From positions 1 through 5,372 of the forward strand of contig PKYX01000394.1 in the NCBI GenBank assembly GCA_003132825.1: DNA of 5,372 bases, read 5' to 3'. The stretch comes from Acidobacteriaceae bacterium (lineage in GTDB: Bacteria > Acidobacteriota > Terriglobia > Terriglobales > Acidobacteriaceae). Of this stretch, positions 1 through 5,372 are shown in pieces; the stretch's first letter is position 1, and each line of letters opens with the position of its first letter. Below the pieces are notes generated by a model that made no database searches, was not told where the DNA came from, and was given only the letters and a program-made list of their open reading frames with translations. The position numbers and the translations under genes are program-made.

Positions 1-270
1 AAGTCAATAAAAGCCGGGGTAGTGTATGGGGACAGCAAAAGAGCTACACCCCACCTGGAGAACTAGGGCAGGGCGTGGGGTGGGCGGGTTCGCCGGGGAG
101 CCTCGTGAAACCGCGATTCAATTCGGCAAAGACGTCGATCTATTACACCCAGGACGGGCACCATCCGTCCGCACCGAGGACACGTGAATCAACAGTCCCG
201 TTTGCCAGCTTGGCTGAATCATTTTCACTCGGCCTACCCTCCCACGGAGGAAGCACCCCAGCCATTTTCC
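1..270. other. Left flank without an assignable gene
   Basis: No recognisable gene lies here. On the plus strand a 53-codon open frame runs from an ATG at 26 to a TGA at 185-187; it uses several codons that are rare in GC-rich genomes (AGA, AGG, TTA) and matches no family I know. On the minus strand, about 31 sense codons run from 139 down to a TAG at 44-46. They have a GC-rich third position but are preceded directly by two stops (plus positions 140-145) and have no start codon. Either could be chance, or the minus-strand stretch could be the decayed tail of an old gene or mobile element. Positions 188-270 form the 3' flank of the permease gene and contain only tiny palindromes. I see no RNA gene. 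Confidence 0.4.
152..170. other. GC-rich hairpin, 6-bp stem
   Basis: GGACGG at 152-157 is the exact reverse complement of CCGTCC at 165-170, separated by a 7-base loop; a further G-T pair can close the loop. It lies about 100 bases beyond the stop codon of the leftward permease gene, so it could help end or protect that transcript. No run of T follows the stem on either strand, so it is not a standard intrinsic terminator. Confidence 0.3.
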
Positions 271-2694
271 CTAGTCATTTCTCAGTGCCTGCATAATTTC
301 CACTGTTGCGGCCCGGAGCGCTGGTGGATAACAGGCCAACAGCGCTGCAAAAAGAAAGACCAGCCCCAGCCCCACAAGGCTTGGGAAATCAATCGCAGCC
401 ATGCCGAACAATATGCTCTGCATTTCTCGCCCTACAAAATAAGCCCCGATCAATCCGGGACCCAAACCGACACATGCCAGCACCAAACCCTCTTTCACCA
501 CGAGAACAACAACGCGGCTGCGGGTGGCGCCCAGCGCCATCCGCAGGGCAATCTCATGCGAGCGTTGCGCTATCGAAAAAGCCGTTAGACCGTGGATACC
601 TACCGCGGCGAGCAACAGCGCAACCACGCCGAAGCTGGCGAAAAGGATTACTACAAACCGATCGTTGGCCAACCCCTCATCGTGCACTTGCTCCATGGTC
701 CGAGGTGTATAAAGGGCCGTCTGCGAGTCCACGGTATTCACGGCAGCCGCGATACTCTTGATCATGGTCGCCGGATCTTCAGCGGTGCGAACGCCAATAC
801 CCGCGATGGGAAACCCCTGTTGCCAGAAGGGTATATCAATCTCAGGGTTGTCCTCGCGGGATCCTCGGCTCTTCACAGTGTGAAATACGCCCACGATCTG
901 CCGCTCAACAGCTGGCCCCATCTTCGGCTCATCAGGAATCAACTGCTGCATCGACACATGCTGCTGGAGTGGATCGAGCCCTGCAAGAAATCTGTTGGCG
1001 AAGGTCTCGTTGACCATCGCTACTCTGACGCTCGAGGCATTATCAGCTTCAGTAAACGCTCGTCCTTTTATGATTCGAATTCCGAAGGTCTGGAAATAGT
1101 CGGGCGTAACATTCTGCAGGTCCGCGCTCGGGCGCTTCGACGGGTCCGCATACTCGGGTTTGCCGACAATAGTGAAAGGCATTTCGAAGTGCAAGCCTTC
1201 GAGAGGTAAAAACGTCATCGCGCACGCATGGGAGACGCCGGGAACCGTTTCGATGCTGGCAAGAATGCGGTGATAGTAGGAATCGATCGGTTTGGGATCG
1301 TTCAACAGCGACACCGGTTCGAGGTAGAAGCCAAGAATGTGATCGGTGCGGAAGCCGAGATCTATGTGCGTGAGATTCCAGAAGCTGTGAGTCGCCAACC
1401 CGGCCCCGGCAAGCAGCGGCAGAGCCAGGGCAAACTCGGCCATTACGAGGACGCGGCGAATCCGGTTGCGGCCCCGGCCCATTCCTGAACGCCCGCCATC
1501 CTTGAGGACTCCCGCCGGATCCAGGTGTGAGGCGTACCATGCGGGGGCGCAGCCGAAGAGAACGCCGGCCAGCGTCGCGGCGGCCAGCATGAAGAGCAGA
1601 ATAGGAACATTCAGCCGCAGATCGGCTTCCGCGGGTAGGGTGTGCGGCGGCATCACCGCAACCAACCCTCGCAGCATGGCATACCCCGCAGCAACGCCGA
1701 GTAGACCCCCTAGGATCGCTAGGACTAGGCTCTCGGTTAGAAACTGCGCGAAGATCGCTGCCGGTCTCGCTCCCAAAGCGCCGCGAATCGCCACTTCCCG
1801 GTTCCGGGTAATGCCCTTGGCCAGCAGGAGATTGGCTACATTTAGGCAGGCTATCAATAGCAAGAATCCCACTGCACCTAGCAGCAGCCAAAGGGTTAGC
1901 TGCCTATCGCTCGGGAAAAAATCATTCTTGAGCGGTTCCACCAGCGCGCCCCAGCCTTGATTGCTCTGGGGATAATCCTTCGCCTCATTGGCGGTGACCG
2001 AGTCCATCTCGGCCTGCGCTTGCTTGATGGTGACGCCGGGTTTGAGCCGACCCGCGACGCCCAAGTAGCGAGAATCGCGATCGAGGGGCTGCCCGGGCTT
2101 GAAGACAAGCGGTACGATCAATTCTTCGTCCCAACGATCCGCAGTTCCCGGCGCCAACACGCCCACCACCGTATAAGGCTCGCCGTTGATTTGAATCCTC
2201 TGGCCAATGATTTGGGGGGTGGAACCGAGATGCCGCCATAACCGAGAGGTAAGGATGACGACGTGTTCTTTGCCTGGCTCCCCTTCCTCGGGCAGGAAAT
2301 TGCGACCGAGGAAGAGGGGATTTCCCAACATTCCGGAGTAGCCTGGCGTGGCTTCCATACCTTCGATGAATTCCGGCCTGTCCTGGGTAGCGATGTTGAA
2401 ATCGTCCGGGCTCAACGCATTCAGGTCCTCGAATGCAGTGCCCTGCCGCTTCCAGTCGGCGAAATCGGCCGCCGAAACCGCGTTGCGATGGCCTTGCAGC
2501 TTGGACCAGACCATCACTAGCCGGTCGGGGTGCGGATAAGGCAATGGCGCCAGCAGCGTCGCGTAGGCCGCGGTAAAGATCGCCGTGTTTGCGCCGATGC
2601 CGAGCACAAGCGTTAGCAACACCGTTAGGGTGAGGCCAGGGCTCTTGCGCAGCATCCGCAGGCTGTAGCGGAGATGCTGAACAAAACTTTGCAT
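271..2694 (-). CDS. ADOP-type ABC transporter permease (FtsX/MacB-like, duplicated)
   Basis: This is an integral membrane protein of 807 residues built as two tandem copies of the MacB permease unit. The N-terminus (RYSLRMLRKSPG, then the helix with LGIGANTAIF) is typical of the acidobacterial duplicated orphan permeases. A first extracytoplasmic MacB-PCD-like domain covers about residues 45-260. It is followed by three membrane helices (about 267-292, 315-346, 363-385) with the cytoplasmic coupling segment EVAIRGALGA at about 300-309. A further helix (about 414-434) opens the second copy, with its periplasmic domain at about 440-675, three final helices (about 679-705, 727-754, 768-794) and the matching segment EIALRMALGA at about 714-723. 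I chose the ATG at 2694. A TTG three codons upstream is also open, but family N-termini fit the ATG; neither has a strong ribosome binding site. In the MacB family such permeases work with an ATPase in mechanotransmission, export or lipoprotein handling. No ATPase gene is adjacent, so the substrate cannot be inferred. No frameshift or truncation is visible. Confidence 0.93.
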   Translation of the reverse strand: MQSFVQHLRYSLRMLRKSPGLTLTVLLTLVLGIGANTAIFTAAYATLLAPLPYPHPDRLVMVWSKLQGHRNAVSAADFADWKRQGTAFEDLNALSPDDFNIATQDRPEFIEGMEATPGYSGMLGNPLFLGRNFLPEEGEPGKEHVVILTSRLWRHLGSTPQIIGQRIQINGEPYTVVGVLAPGTADRWDEELIVPLVFKPGQPLDRDSRYLGVAGRLKPGVTIKQAQAEMDSVTANEAKDYPQSNQGWGALVEPLKNDFFPSDRQLTLWLLLGAVGFLLLIACLNVANLLLAKGITRNREVAIRGALGARPAAIFAQFLTESLVLAILGGLLGVAAGYAMLRGLVAVMPPHTLPAEADLRLNVPILLFMLAAATLAGVLFGCAPAWYASHLDPAGVLKDGGRSGMGRGRNRIRRVLVMAEFALALPLLAGAGLATHSFWNLTHIDLGFRTDHILGFYLEPVSLLNDPKPIDSYYHRILASIETVPGVSHACAMTFLPLEGLHFEMPFTIVGKPEYADPSKRPSADLQNVTPDYFQTFGIRIIKGRAFTEADNASSVRVAMVNETFANRFLAGLDPLQQHVSMQQLIPDEPKMGPAVERQIVGVFHTVKSRGSREDNPEIDIPFWQQGFPIAGIGVRTAEDPATMIKSIAAAVNTVDSQTALYTPRTMEQVHDEGLANDRFVVILFASFGVVALLLAAVGIHGLTAFSIAQRSHEIALRMALGATRSRVVVLVVKEGLVLACVGLGPGLIGAYFVGREMQSILFGMAAIDFPSLVGLGLVFLFAALLACYPPALRAATVEIMQALRND

Positions 2695-2739
2695 GAAAAG
2701 CAACTATATACTTTGAAGTTGGCCTGAAGAGCTAAGCTA

Positions 2740-2777
2740 TTGCCAAGGACCGTCCGGGACCAGGGCTGCGCTATACT
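2740..2777 (+). promoter_or_regulatory. Candidate promoter of the arabinanase gene
   Basis: TATACT at 2772-2777 matches the sigma70 -10 consensus at five of six positions and would start transcription near 2784, giving a leader of about 30 bases to the ATG at 2816. The only good -35-like hexamer, TTGCCA at 2740-2745, is 26 bases upstream, far beyond the usual 16-18. No decent hexamer sits at normal spacing, so the promoter may depend on an activator or may be misassigned. Confidence 0.35.
2747..2761. promoter_or_regulatory. Operator-like GGACC repeat
   Basis: GGACC at 2747-2751 and GGACC at 2757-2761 are direct repeats 10 bases apart, about one helical turn. The bases between them contain GTCC (2752-2755) in inverted orientation, so the block also reads as two overlapping palindromes, GGAC-C-GTCC and GTCC-G-GGAC. 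It occupies the place where a -35 element would lie for the TATACT at 2772. This arrangement suits a regulator binding site; the regulator is unknown and chance is not excluded. Confidence 0.3.
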
Positions 2778-2795
2778 GGCGCGGTATCCGGCGTT

Positions 2796-2804
2796 AAGGG
2801 AGAG
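2796..2804 (+). promoter_or_regulatory. Ribosome binding site for the 2816 start
   Basis: AAGGGAGAG resembles the Shine-Dalgarno consensus and ends 11 bases before the ATG at 2816, slightly long but acceptable. No comparable purine-rich site precedes the in-frame ATG at 2909. This is the main argument for translation beginning at 2816. Confidence 0.45.
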
Positions 2805-2815
2805 AAATTTCCCCA

Positions 2816-3985
2816 ATGAACAAGAAAACGTTTGCTTGCTTGGCCGCAATCGTGGTCTCGGTCCAACATCGCAGCGTTTCTTGGCATCTGCAGACCCCGA
2901 ACAGCCCGATGAACAAGCACATCTTTCTATTTCTTCTCGGTGTAGCGTGGATCCTCACCCCGGGTTCTCGAGCGGTCGAAGCGCAAGACTCCGACTCTCG
3001 TTCACCTCAGGTAATTAAGGTCGAAGGCGACGTGGAGTTCACCCACGATCCCTCCATCTTCAAAGATGGCGACACATGGTATTTGTTTGCGACCGGAAGC
3101 GGACCAGATCGGAAGGGACAGCTCCCGGTTCGCTGCTCGAAAGACCTGCACCGCTGGGCACGGTGTGGATATGTGCTCCCGACCATTCCCGAGTGGATTC
3201 AGAAGGAGAGCCCGCAGACCCGGGAGCTGTGGGCCCCGGACATTTCCTATTTCAACGGCGAATATCATCTGTACTATGCGTTTTCGGTGTTCGGAAAGAA
3301 CACTTCTGGAATCGCTCTGCTCACCAATCGGACTCTCGATCCGAGCAGCCACGATTTTCACTGGGCAGATCGGGGATTGGTACTGCGCTCCGGACTGGGA
3401 GACGATTTCAACGCCATTGATCCTAATCTCGTGATCGATGCGAGGGGGCGCACTTGGCTGGCGTTCGGCAGCTTTTGGGGCGGAATCAAGATGCGCCGCA
3501 TCGATCCGAAGACAGGCGGGCTGTCGGCCAAGGACACGAGGCTGTATTCTCTCGCCACCCGAAAGCGGCCTGACAATCCTCCCGCGGCGCCTCCGGGTTT
3601 GCCGGGGAATTGGCAAGCGATCGAAGCTCCTTTCCTGGTTCACCACGGCAAGTTCTACTATTTGTTTGCCTCTTTCGATCTTTGTTGCCGCGGCACCAAG
3701 AGCACTTACAAGACCATGGTCGGTCGTTCGCGAAAGGCGACCGGACCCTACGTGGATGCCCAAGGTACTCCCATGCTAGAGGGCGGAGGAACTCCCCTGC
3801 TGGTAGGAAACCAGCGTTGGGTGGGCCCAGGCGGAGAATCCGTTCTTCAACAAAAAGACGGGGACATCATTGTGTTTCATGCCTATGATGCCCAAACCGG
3901 CCGGCCTTTTCTGCAGATTTCATCGATTGCCTGGGTGAAGGGCTGGCCGCAGGCCACACTGGGCGACGATCCGCAATCCCACTAA
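2816..3985 (+). CDS. Secreted GH43 endo-1,5-alpha-L-arabinanase
   Basis: A glycoside hydrolase family 43 enzyme predicted to cut alpha-1,5-linked L-arabinan, a pectin side chain, outside the cytoplasm. Counting from 2816 (389 residues), the single five-bladed propeller domain spans about 73-377 with no extra binding module. Asp78 (THDPSI) is the expected catalytic base, Asp202 (NAIDPN) the pKa-tuning Asp, and Glu270 (AIEAPF) the general acid. Arabinanase-type landmarks are WAPDISYFNG (139-148), GSFWGGI (218-224), FDLCCRG..STY (287-298) and FHAYDA (354-359). The GPG motif at 337-339 is followed by Gly340 where bacterial relatives usually carry a metal-binding His. The start is uncertain: 2816 has a ribosome binding site, but the ATG at 2909 (residue 32) begins a textbook signal peptide with a likely cut after VEA (residue 56), giving 358 residues. 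It is transcribed away from the permease gene and 178 bases upstream of an exported mutarotase that fits the same pathway. Exo-acting or arabinofuranosidase activity is a less likely alternative. Confidence 0.9.
   Translation: MNKKTFACLAAIVVSVQHRSVSWHLQTPNSPMNKHIFLFLLGVAWILTPGSRAVEAQDSDSRSPQVIKVEGDVEFTHDPSIFKDGDTWYLFATGSGPDRKGQLPVRCSKDLHRWARCGYVLPTIPEWIQKESPQTRELWAPDISYFNGEYHLYYAFSVFGKNTSGIALLTNRTLDPSSHDFHWADRGLVLRSGLGDDFNAIDPNLVIDARGRTWLAFGSFWGGIKMRRIDPKTGGLSAKDTRLYSLATRKRPDNPPAAPPGLPGNWQAIEAPFLVHHGKFYYLFASFDLCCRGTKSTYKTMVGRSRKATGPYVDAQGTPMLEGGGTPLLVGNQRWVGPGGESVLQQKDGDIIVFHAYDAQTGRPFLQISSIAWVKGWPQATLGDDPQSH
2909..2983 (+). other. Signal peptide of the arabinanase (alternative start)
   Basis: From the in-frame ATG at 2909 the protein begins MNKHIFLFLLGVAWIL: a lysine in the n-region, then about 12 hydrophobic residues, then a polar stretch with a Pro-Gly turn ending in VEA before QD, a good signal peptidase I site. 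No membrane anchor follows, so the enzyme should be released to the periplasm or beyond. If translation starts at 2816, this signal would sit 31 residues inside the protein. Confidence 0.75.
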
Positions 3986-4066
3986 TGTTCGAGATCCGGG
4001 CGCATCTGCGGCACTAGGGAATTAATCTAAGAACACGGTCATAGTGTTATTCGGAGTCTTTCAGAT

Positions 4067-4105
4067 TTGACAGGGGTCGCCGCCTTTACCCTCCTTCCTT
4101 ACAAT
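4067..4105 (+). promoter_or_regulatory. Candidate promoter of the mutarotase gene
   Basis: TTGACA at 4067-4072 is a perfect -35 hexamer and TACAAT at 4100-4105 matches the -10 consensus at five of six positions, but the spacer is 27 bases rather than about 17. A start near 4112 would leave a leader of about 50 bases. Either only one element is used, or a regulator reshapes the spacer. The site supports transcription independent of the upstream arabinanase gene. Confidence 0.35.
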
Positions 4106-4130
4106 AATCCAAGAGCTTTGCGATCCCCTG
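4071..4130. repeat. Imperfect inverted repeat flanking the promoter
   Basis: CAGGGGTCGC at 4071-4080 pairs with GCGATCCCCTG at 4120-4130: ten base pairs with one bulged T at 4124 and 39 bases between. The left arm overlaps the TTGACA by two bases and the right arm falls just after the expected transcription start. As DNA it could be a pair of operator half-sites; as RNA it could form a long-loop stem only if transcription comes from upstream, for example read-through from the arabinanase gene. Confidence 0.4.
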
Positions 4131-4143
4131 GCAAGCGAATTCT

Positions 4144-4153
4144 GGAGTCGAGG
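4144..4153 (+). promoter_or_regulatory. Ribosome binding site of the mutarotase gene
   Basis: GGAG at 4144-4147 and GAGG at 4150-4153 are both purine-rich matches to the Shine-Dalgarno consensus. The second ends 10 bases before the ATG at 4164 and supports that start over the in-frame ATG at 4191. Confidence 0.45.
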
Positions 4154-4163
4154 TTCATCGAAG

Positions 4164-5345
4164 ATGGATATTCGTAACGCGAGAAAACAAATGGTATGGA
4201 CGCTTGCCGCGTTGGCGGTCTCGCTGACAACGGGCAAGAACCTGAGCGCCCAGCAAGATGAGCCCCTGCACGTAACCGCCGGGCGTCCGCAGGTCGGCGG
4301 CCGAGACGTGGTGACGTTAGTGCGCAAGCCATCGCGTCATCGAAACCGACTCCAATTTCTCTCGCTGACTCTGTTTCCGGGACGTGGCATGAACGTTTTC
4401 CAGATAACGGCCAACATTCCGGGCAAAGGCGAAGTACGGCTGCTGAAATCGCCCTCCCTAGCGGAGGCCGCCGGCCTGTTGAACGGTACTGGGCCCGATG
4501 AGTTTGGCAATTTGAATCATTCTTTCGGAGGGGCTTTCCTCATTCCTTTCTCCAGCCGCATTGGCGGCGAGCTCTCGCCGGATGGCAGGACCGTCAACGC
4601 GAACTGGCACGGGCATGCGATCCATCTCCCGATGGACTTCATGGGGAAGTACGCCGTCCACGGACTGATCAATCAGACCAAAGCGGAGAACCTGCGCACG
4701 CTTGCGACCGCAGACGGCGAGACCGTGACGGGCGTCATTCATGCCGGTGACTTCGGCGGCCATTGGCTTTCGAGCACCGATCTATACTTCACCGTCGCAT
4801 TGACCGGCCAAGCGGTCGAGGTGACCGTCACGGCGAAGAATGTAGGCCGTGAGTCCGAGCCCATGGCAATTGGCTGGCATCCATATCTCGCGATTCCAAG
4901 CGGCGACCGTTCCCAAGCGCGAGTCCACATCCCCGCTGCCACGCGTGCCGAGGTGGATTCGATCGATGGACGTACTACAGGACTGCTTGTTCCCGTGCAA
5001 GGAACGTCGTACGACTTTCAACCGAGGGATGGCGCTCTGCTCAAGGCGTCGATGAATACGAACTTCTCTCACCTCGCTCGGGCCCAAGGAGTGGTGGACG
5101 CGTGGCTGTCCGATCCCAACTGGAACTATGGCATTCGCGTCGAGGGCCTCTCGGCCGAGATCAACACGGTGCATCTTTACTCTCCGAATAACGATACCTT
5201 CGCTGCCATTGAAGAGCAGTTCAACTTCCAGGACCCTTTCGGCGAAGAGTGGAAGGGGATGGATACCGGCATGGTGAAGCTTAGTCCGGGGGAGTCGACA
5301 ACCTGGAAGGTACGGCTTGTGTTGTTCGCTCCAAACCGACGGTAG
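4164..5345 (+). CDS. Exported aldose 1-epimerase (GalM-like mutarotase)
   Basis: A 393-residue protein of the galactose mutarotase-like fold that should interconvert the alpha and beta anomers of free aldoses. The start at 4164 provides the basic n-region (Arg4, Arg7, Lys8) of a signal peptide with hydrophobic core about 10-23 and a likely cut after LSA (residue 29), so the enzyme acts outside the cytoplasm. Starting at Met10 would remove these charges. Family landmarks are FPGRGMNV (71-78), FGGAFLIPFSSRI (121-133, substrate-binding Arg132), the catalytic-type His166 in VHGL and His239 in GWHPYL, and Glu350 in AIEEQF as the expected base. The spacing of the two His residues agrees with characterised GalM proteins. 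The C-terminus closes with the usual LSPGES strand (373-378). It follows the arabinanase gene on the same strand, suggesting a role with sugars released from arabinan, but substrate choice (arabinose, galactose or other) cannot be read from sequence. A non-catalytic sugar-binding role or a hexose-phosphate epimerase is less likely. Confidence 0.85.
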   Translation: MDIRNARKQMVWTLAALAVSLTTGKNLSAQQDEPLHVTAGRPQVGGRDVVTLVRKPSRHRNRLQFLSLTLFPGRGMNVFQITANIPGKGEVRLLKSPSLAEAAGLLNGTGPDEFGNLNHSFGGAFLIPFSSRIGGELSPDGRTVNANWHGHAIHLPMDFMGKYAVHGLINQTKAENLRTLATADGETVTGVIHAGDFGGHWLSSTDLYFTVALTGQAVEVTVTAKNVGRESEPMAIGWHPYLAIPSGDRSQARVHIPAATRAEVDSIDGRTTGLLVPVQGTSYDFQPRDGALLKASMNTNFSHLARAQGVVDAWLSDPNWNYGIRVEGLSAEINTVHLYSPNNDTFAAIEEQFNFQDPFGEEWKGMDTGMVKLSPGESTTWKVRLVLFAPNRR

Positions 5346-5372
5346 TCAAGACCCGAAGGCGAGACCATAACC

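Noticed and set aside
238..250. CCTCC-CAC-GGAGG palindrome just beyond the permease stop
   Set aside because: Five-pair stem with a 3-base loop and no T-tract; small palindromes of this kind are common by chance in GC-rich DNA.
1049..1891. 280-codon open frame on the minus strand inside the permease gene
   Set aside because: It lies on the same strand in another frame of the permease gene, is very rich in Arg, Ser and Pro, shows no domain, and the permease frame is clearly the real one. It is a GC-driven shadow.
592..1960. Several plus-strand open frames antisense to the permease (592-1209, 1228-1488, 1466-1960)
   Set aside because: They mirror the permease codons, have no recognisable motifs or convincing ribosome binding sites, and end without relation to each other.
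2705..2710. TATATA on the minus strand as the -10 of the permease gene
   Set aside because: It matches a -10 hexamer, but no -35-like sequence sits at usual spacing and the transcript would have almost no leader before the ATG at 2694; too uncertain to list.
3002..3763. 253-codon minus-strand open frame antisense to the arabinanase
   Set aside because: The plus-strand frame carries all GH43 motifs; the antisense product has no family features and is a shadow of codon bias.
4032..4048. AACAC/GTGTT hairpin after the arabinanase stop as a terminator
   Set aside because: The stem is only 5 AT-containing pairs with a 7-base loop and no T-run follows immediately, so it is too weak to call.
4091..4147. 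CTCC at 4091-4094 pairing with the GGAG ribosome binding site at 4144-4147 as a riboswitch-like lock
   Set aside because: Only four base pairs over a 49-base gap, and the CTCC would lie upstream of the predicted transcription start; no known riboswitch motif is seen.

Overview
The window looks like a piece of an Acidobacteriota chromosome. It is moderately GC-rich and carries one of the very long, internally duplicated orphan ABC permeases (ADOP type) that are strongly amplified in that phylum, next to secreted carbohydrate-active proteins. The phylum assignment is inferred from protein family and style; no rRNA or other marker gene is present.

Layout: positions 1-270 hold no gene I can assign. 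They contain a short GC-rich hairpin and two mutually antisense short open stretches that may be decayed coding DNA. Positions 271-2694 (minus strand) encode the FtsX/MacB-type permease. Positions 2695-2815 form a divergent intergenic region with a -10-like hexamer and a helically phased GGACC repeat in front of the rightward gene. Positions 2816-3985 (plus strand) encode a secreted GH43 endo-1,5-alpha-L-arabinanase. Its start is ambiguous between 2816, which has the better ribosome binding site, and 2909, which begins a clean signal peptide. Positions 3986-4163 form a second intergenic region with a perfect TTGACA, a TACAAT, and an imperfect inverted repeat whose arms flank that putative promoter. 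Positions 4164-5345 (plus strand) encode an exported aldose 1-epimerase (GalM-like mutarotase). The last 27 bases are non-coding as far as visible.

Working together: the two rightward genes make biochemical sense as a pair outside the cytoplasm. The arabinanase would cut the alpha-1,5-arabinan side chains of pectin, and the mutarotase would interconvert the anomers of released sugars before uptake. The 178-base gap and the separate promoter-like elements suggest they need not share one transcript. The leftward permease has no ATPase partner in view and no evident functional tie to the arabinan genes.

I see no CRISPR array, insertion sequence, tRNA, rRNA or defence system, and no convincing new multi-gene system. 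The most useful follow-ups are the loss of the usual metal-ligand histidine in the arabinanase, its doubled start, and the two unusual promoter regions.
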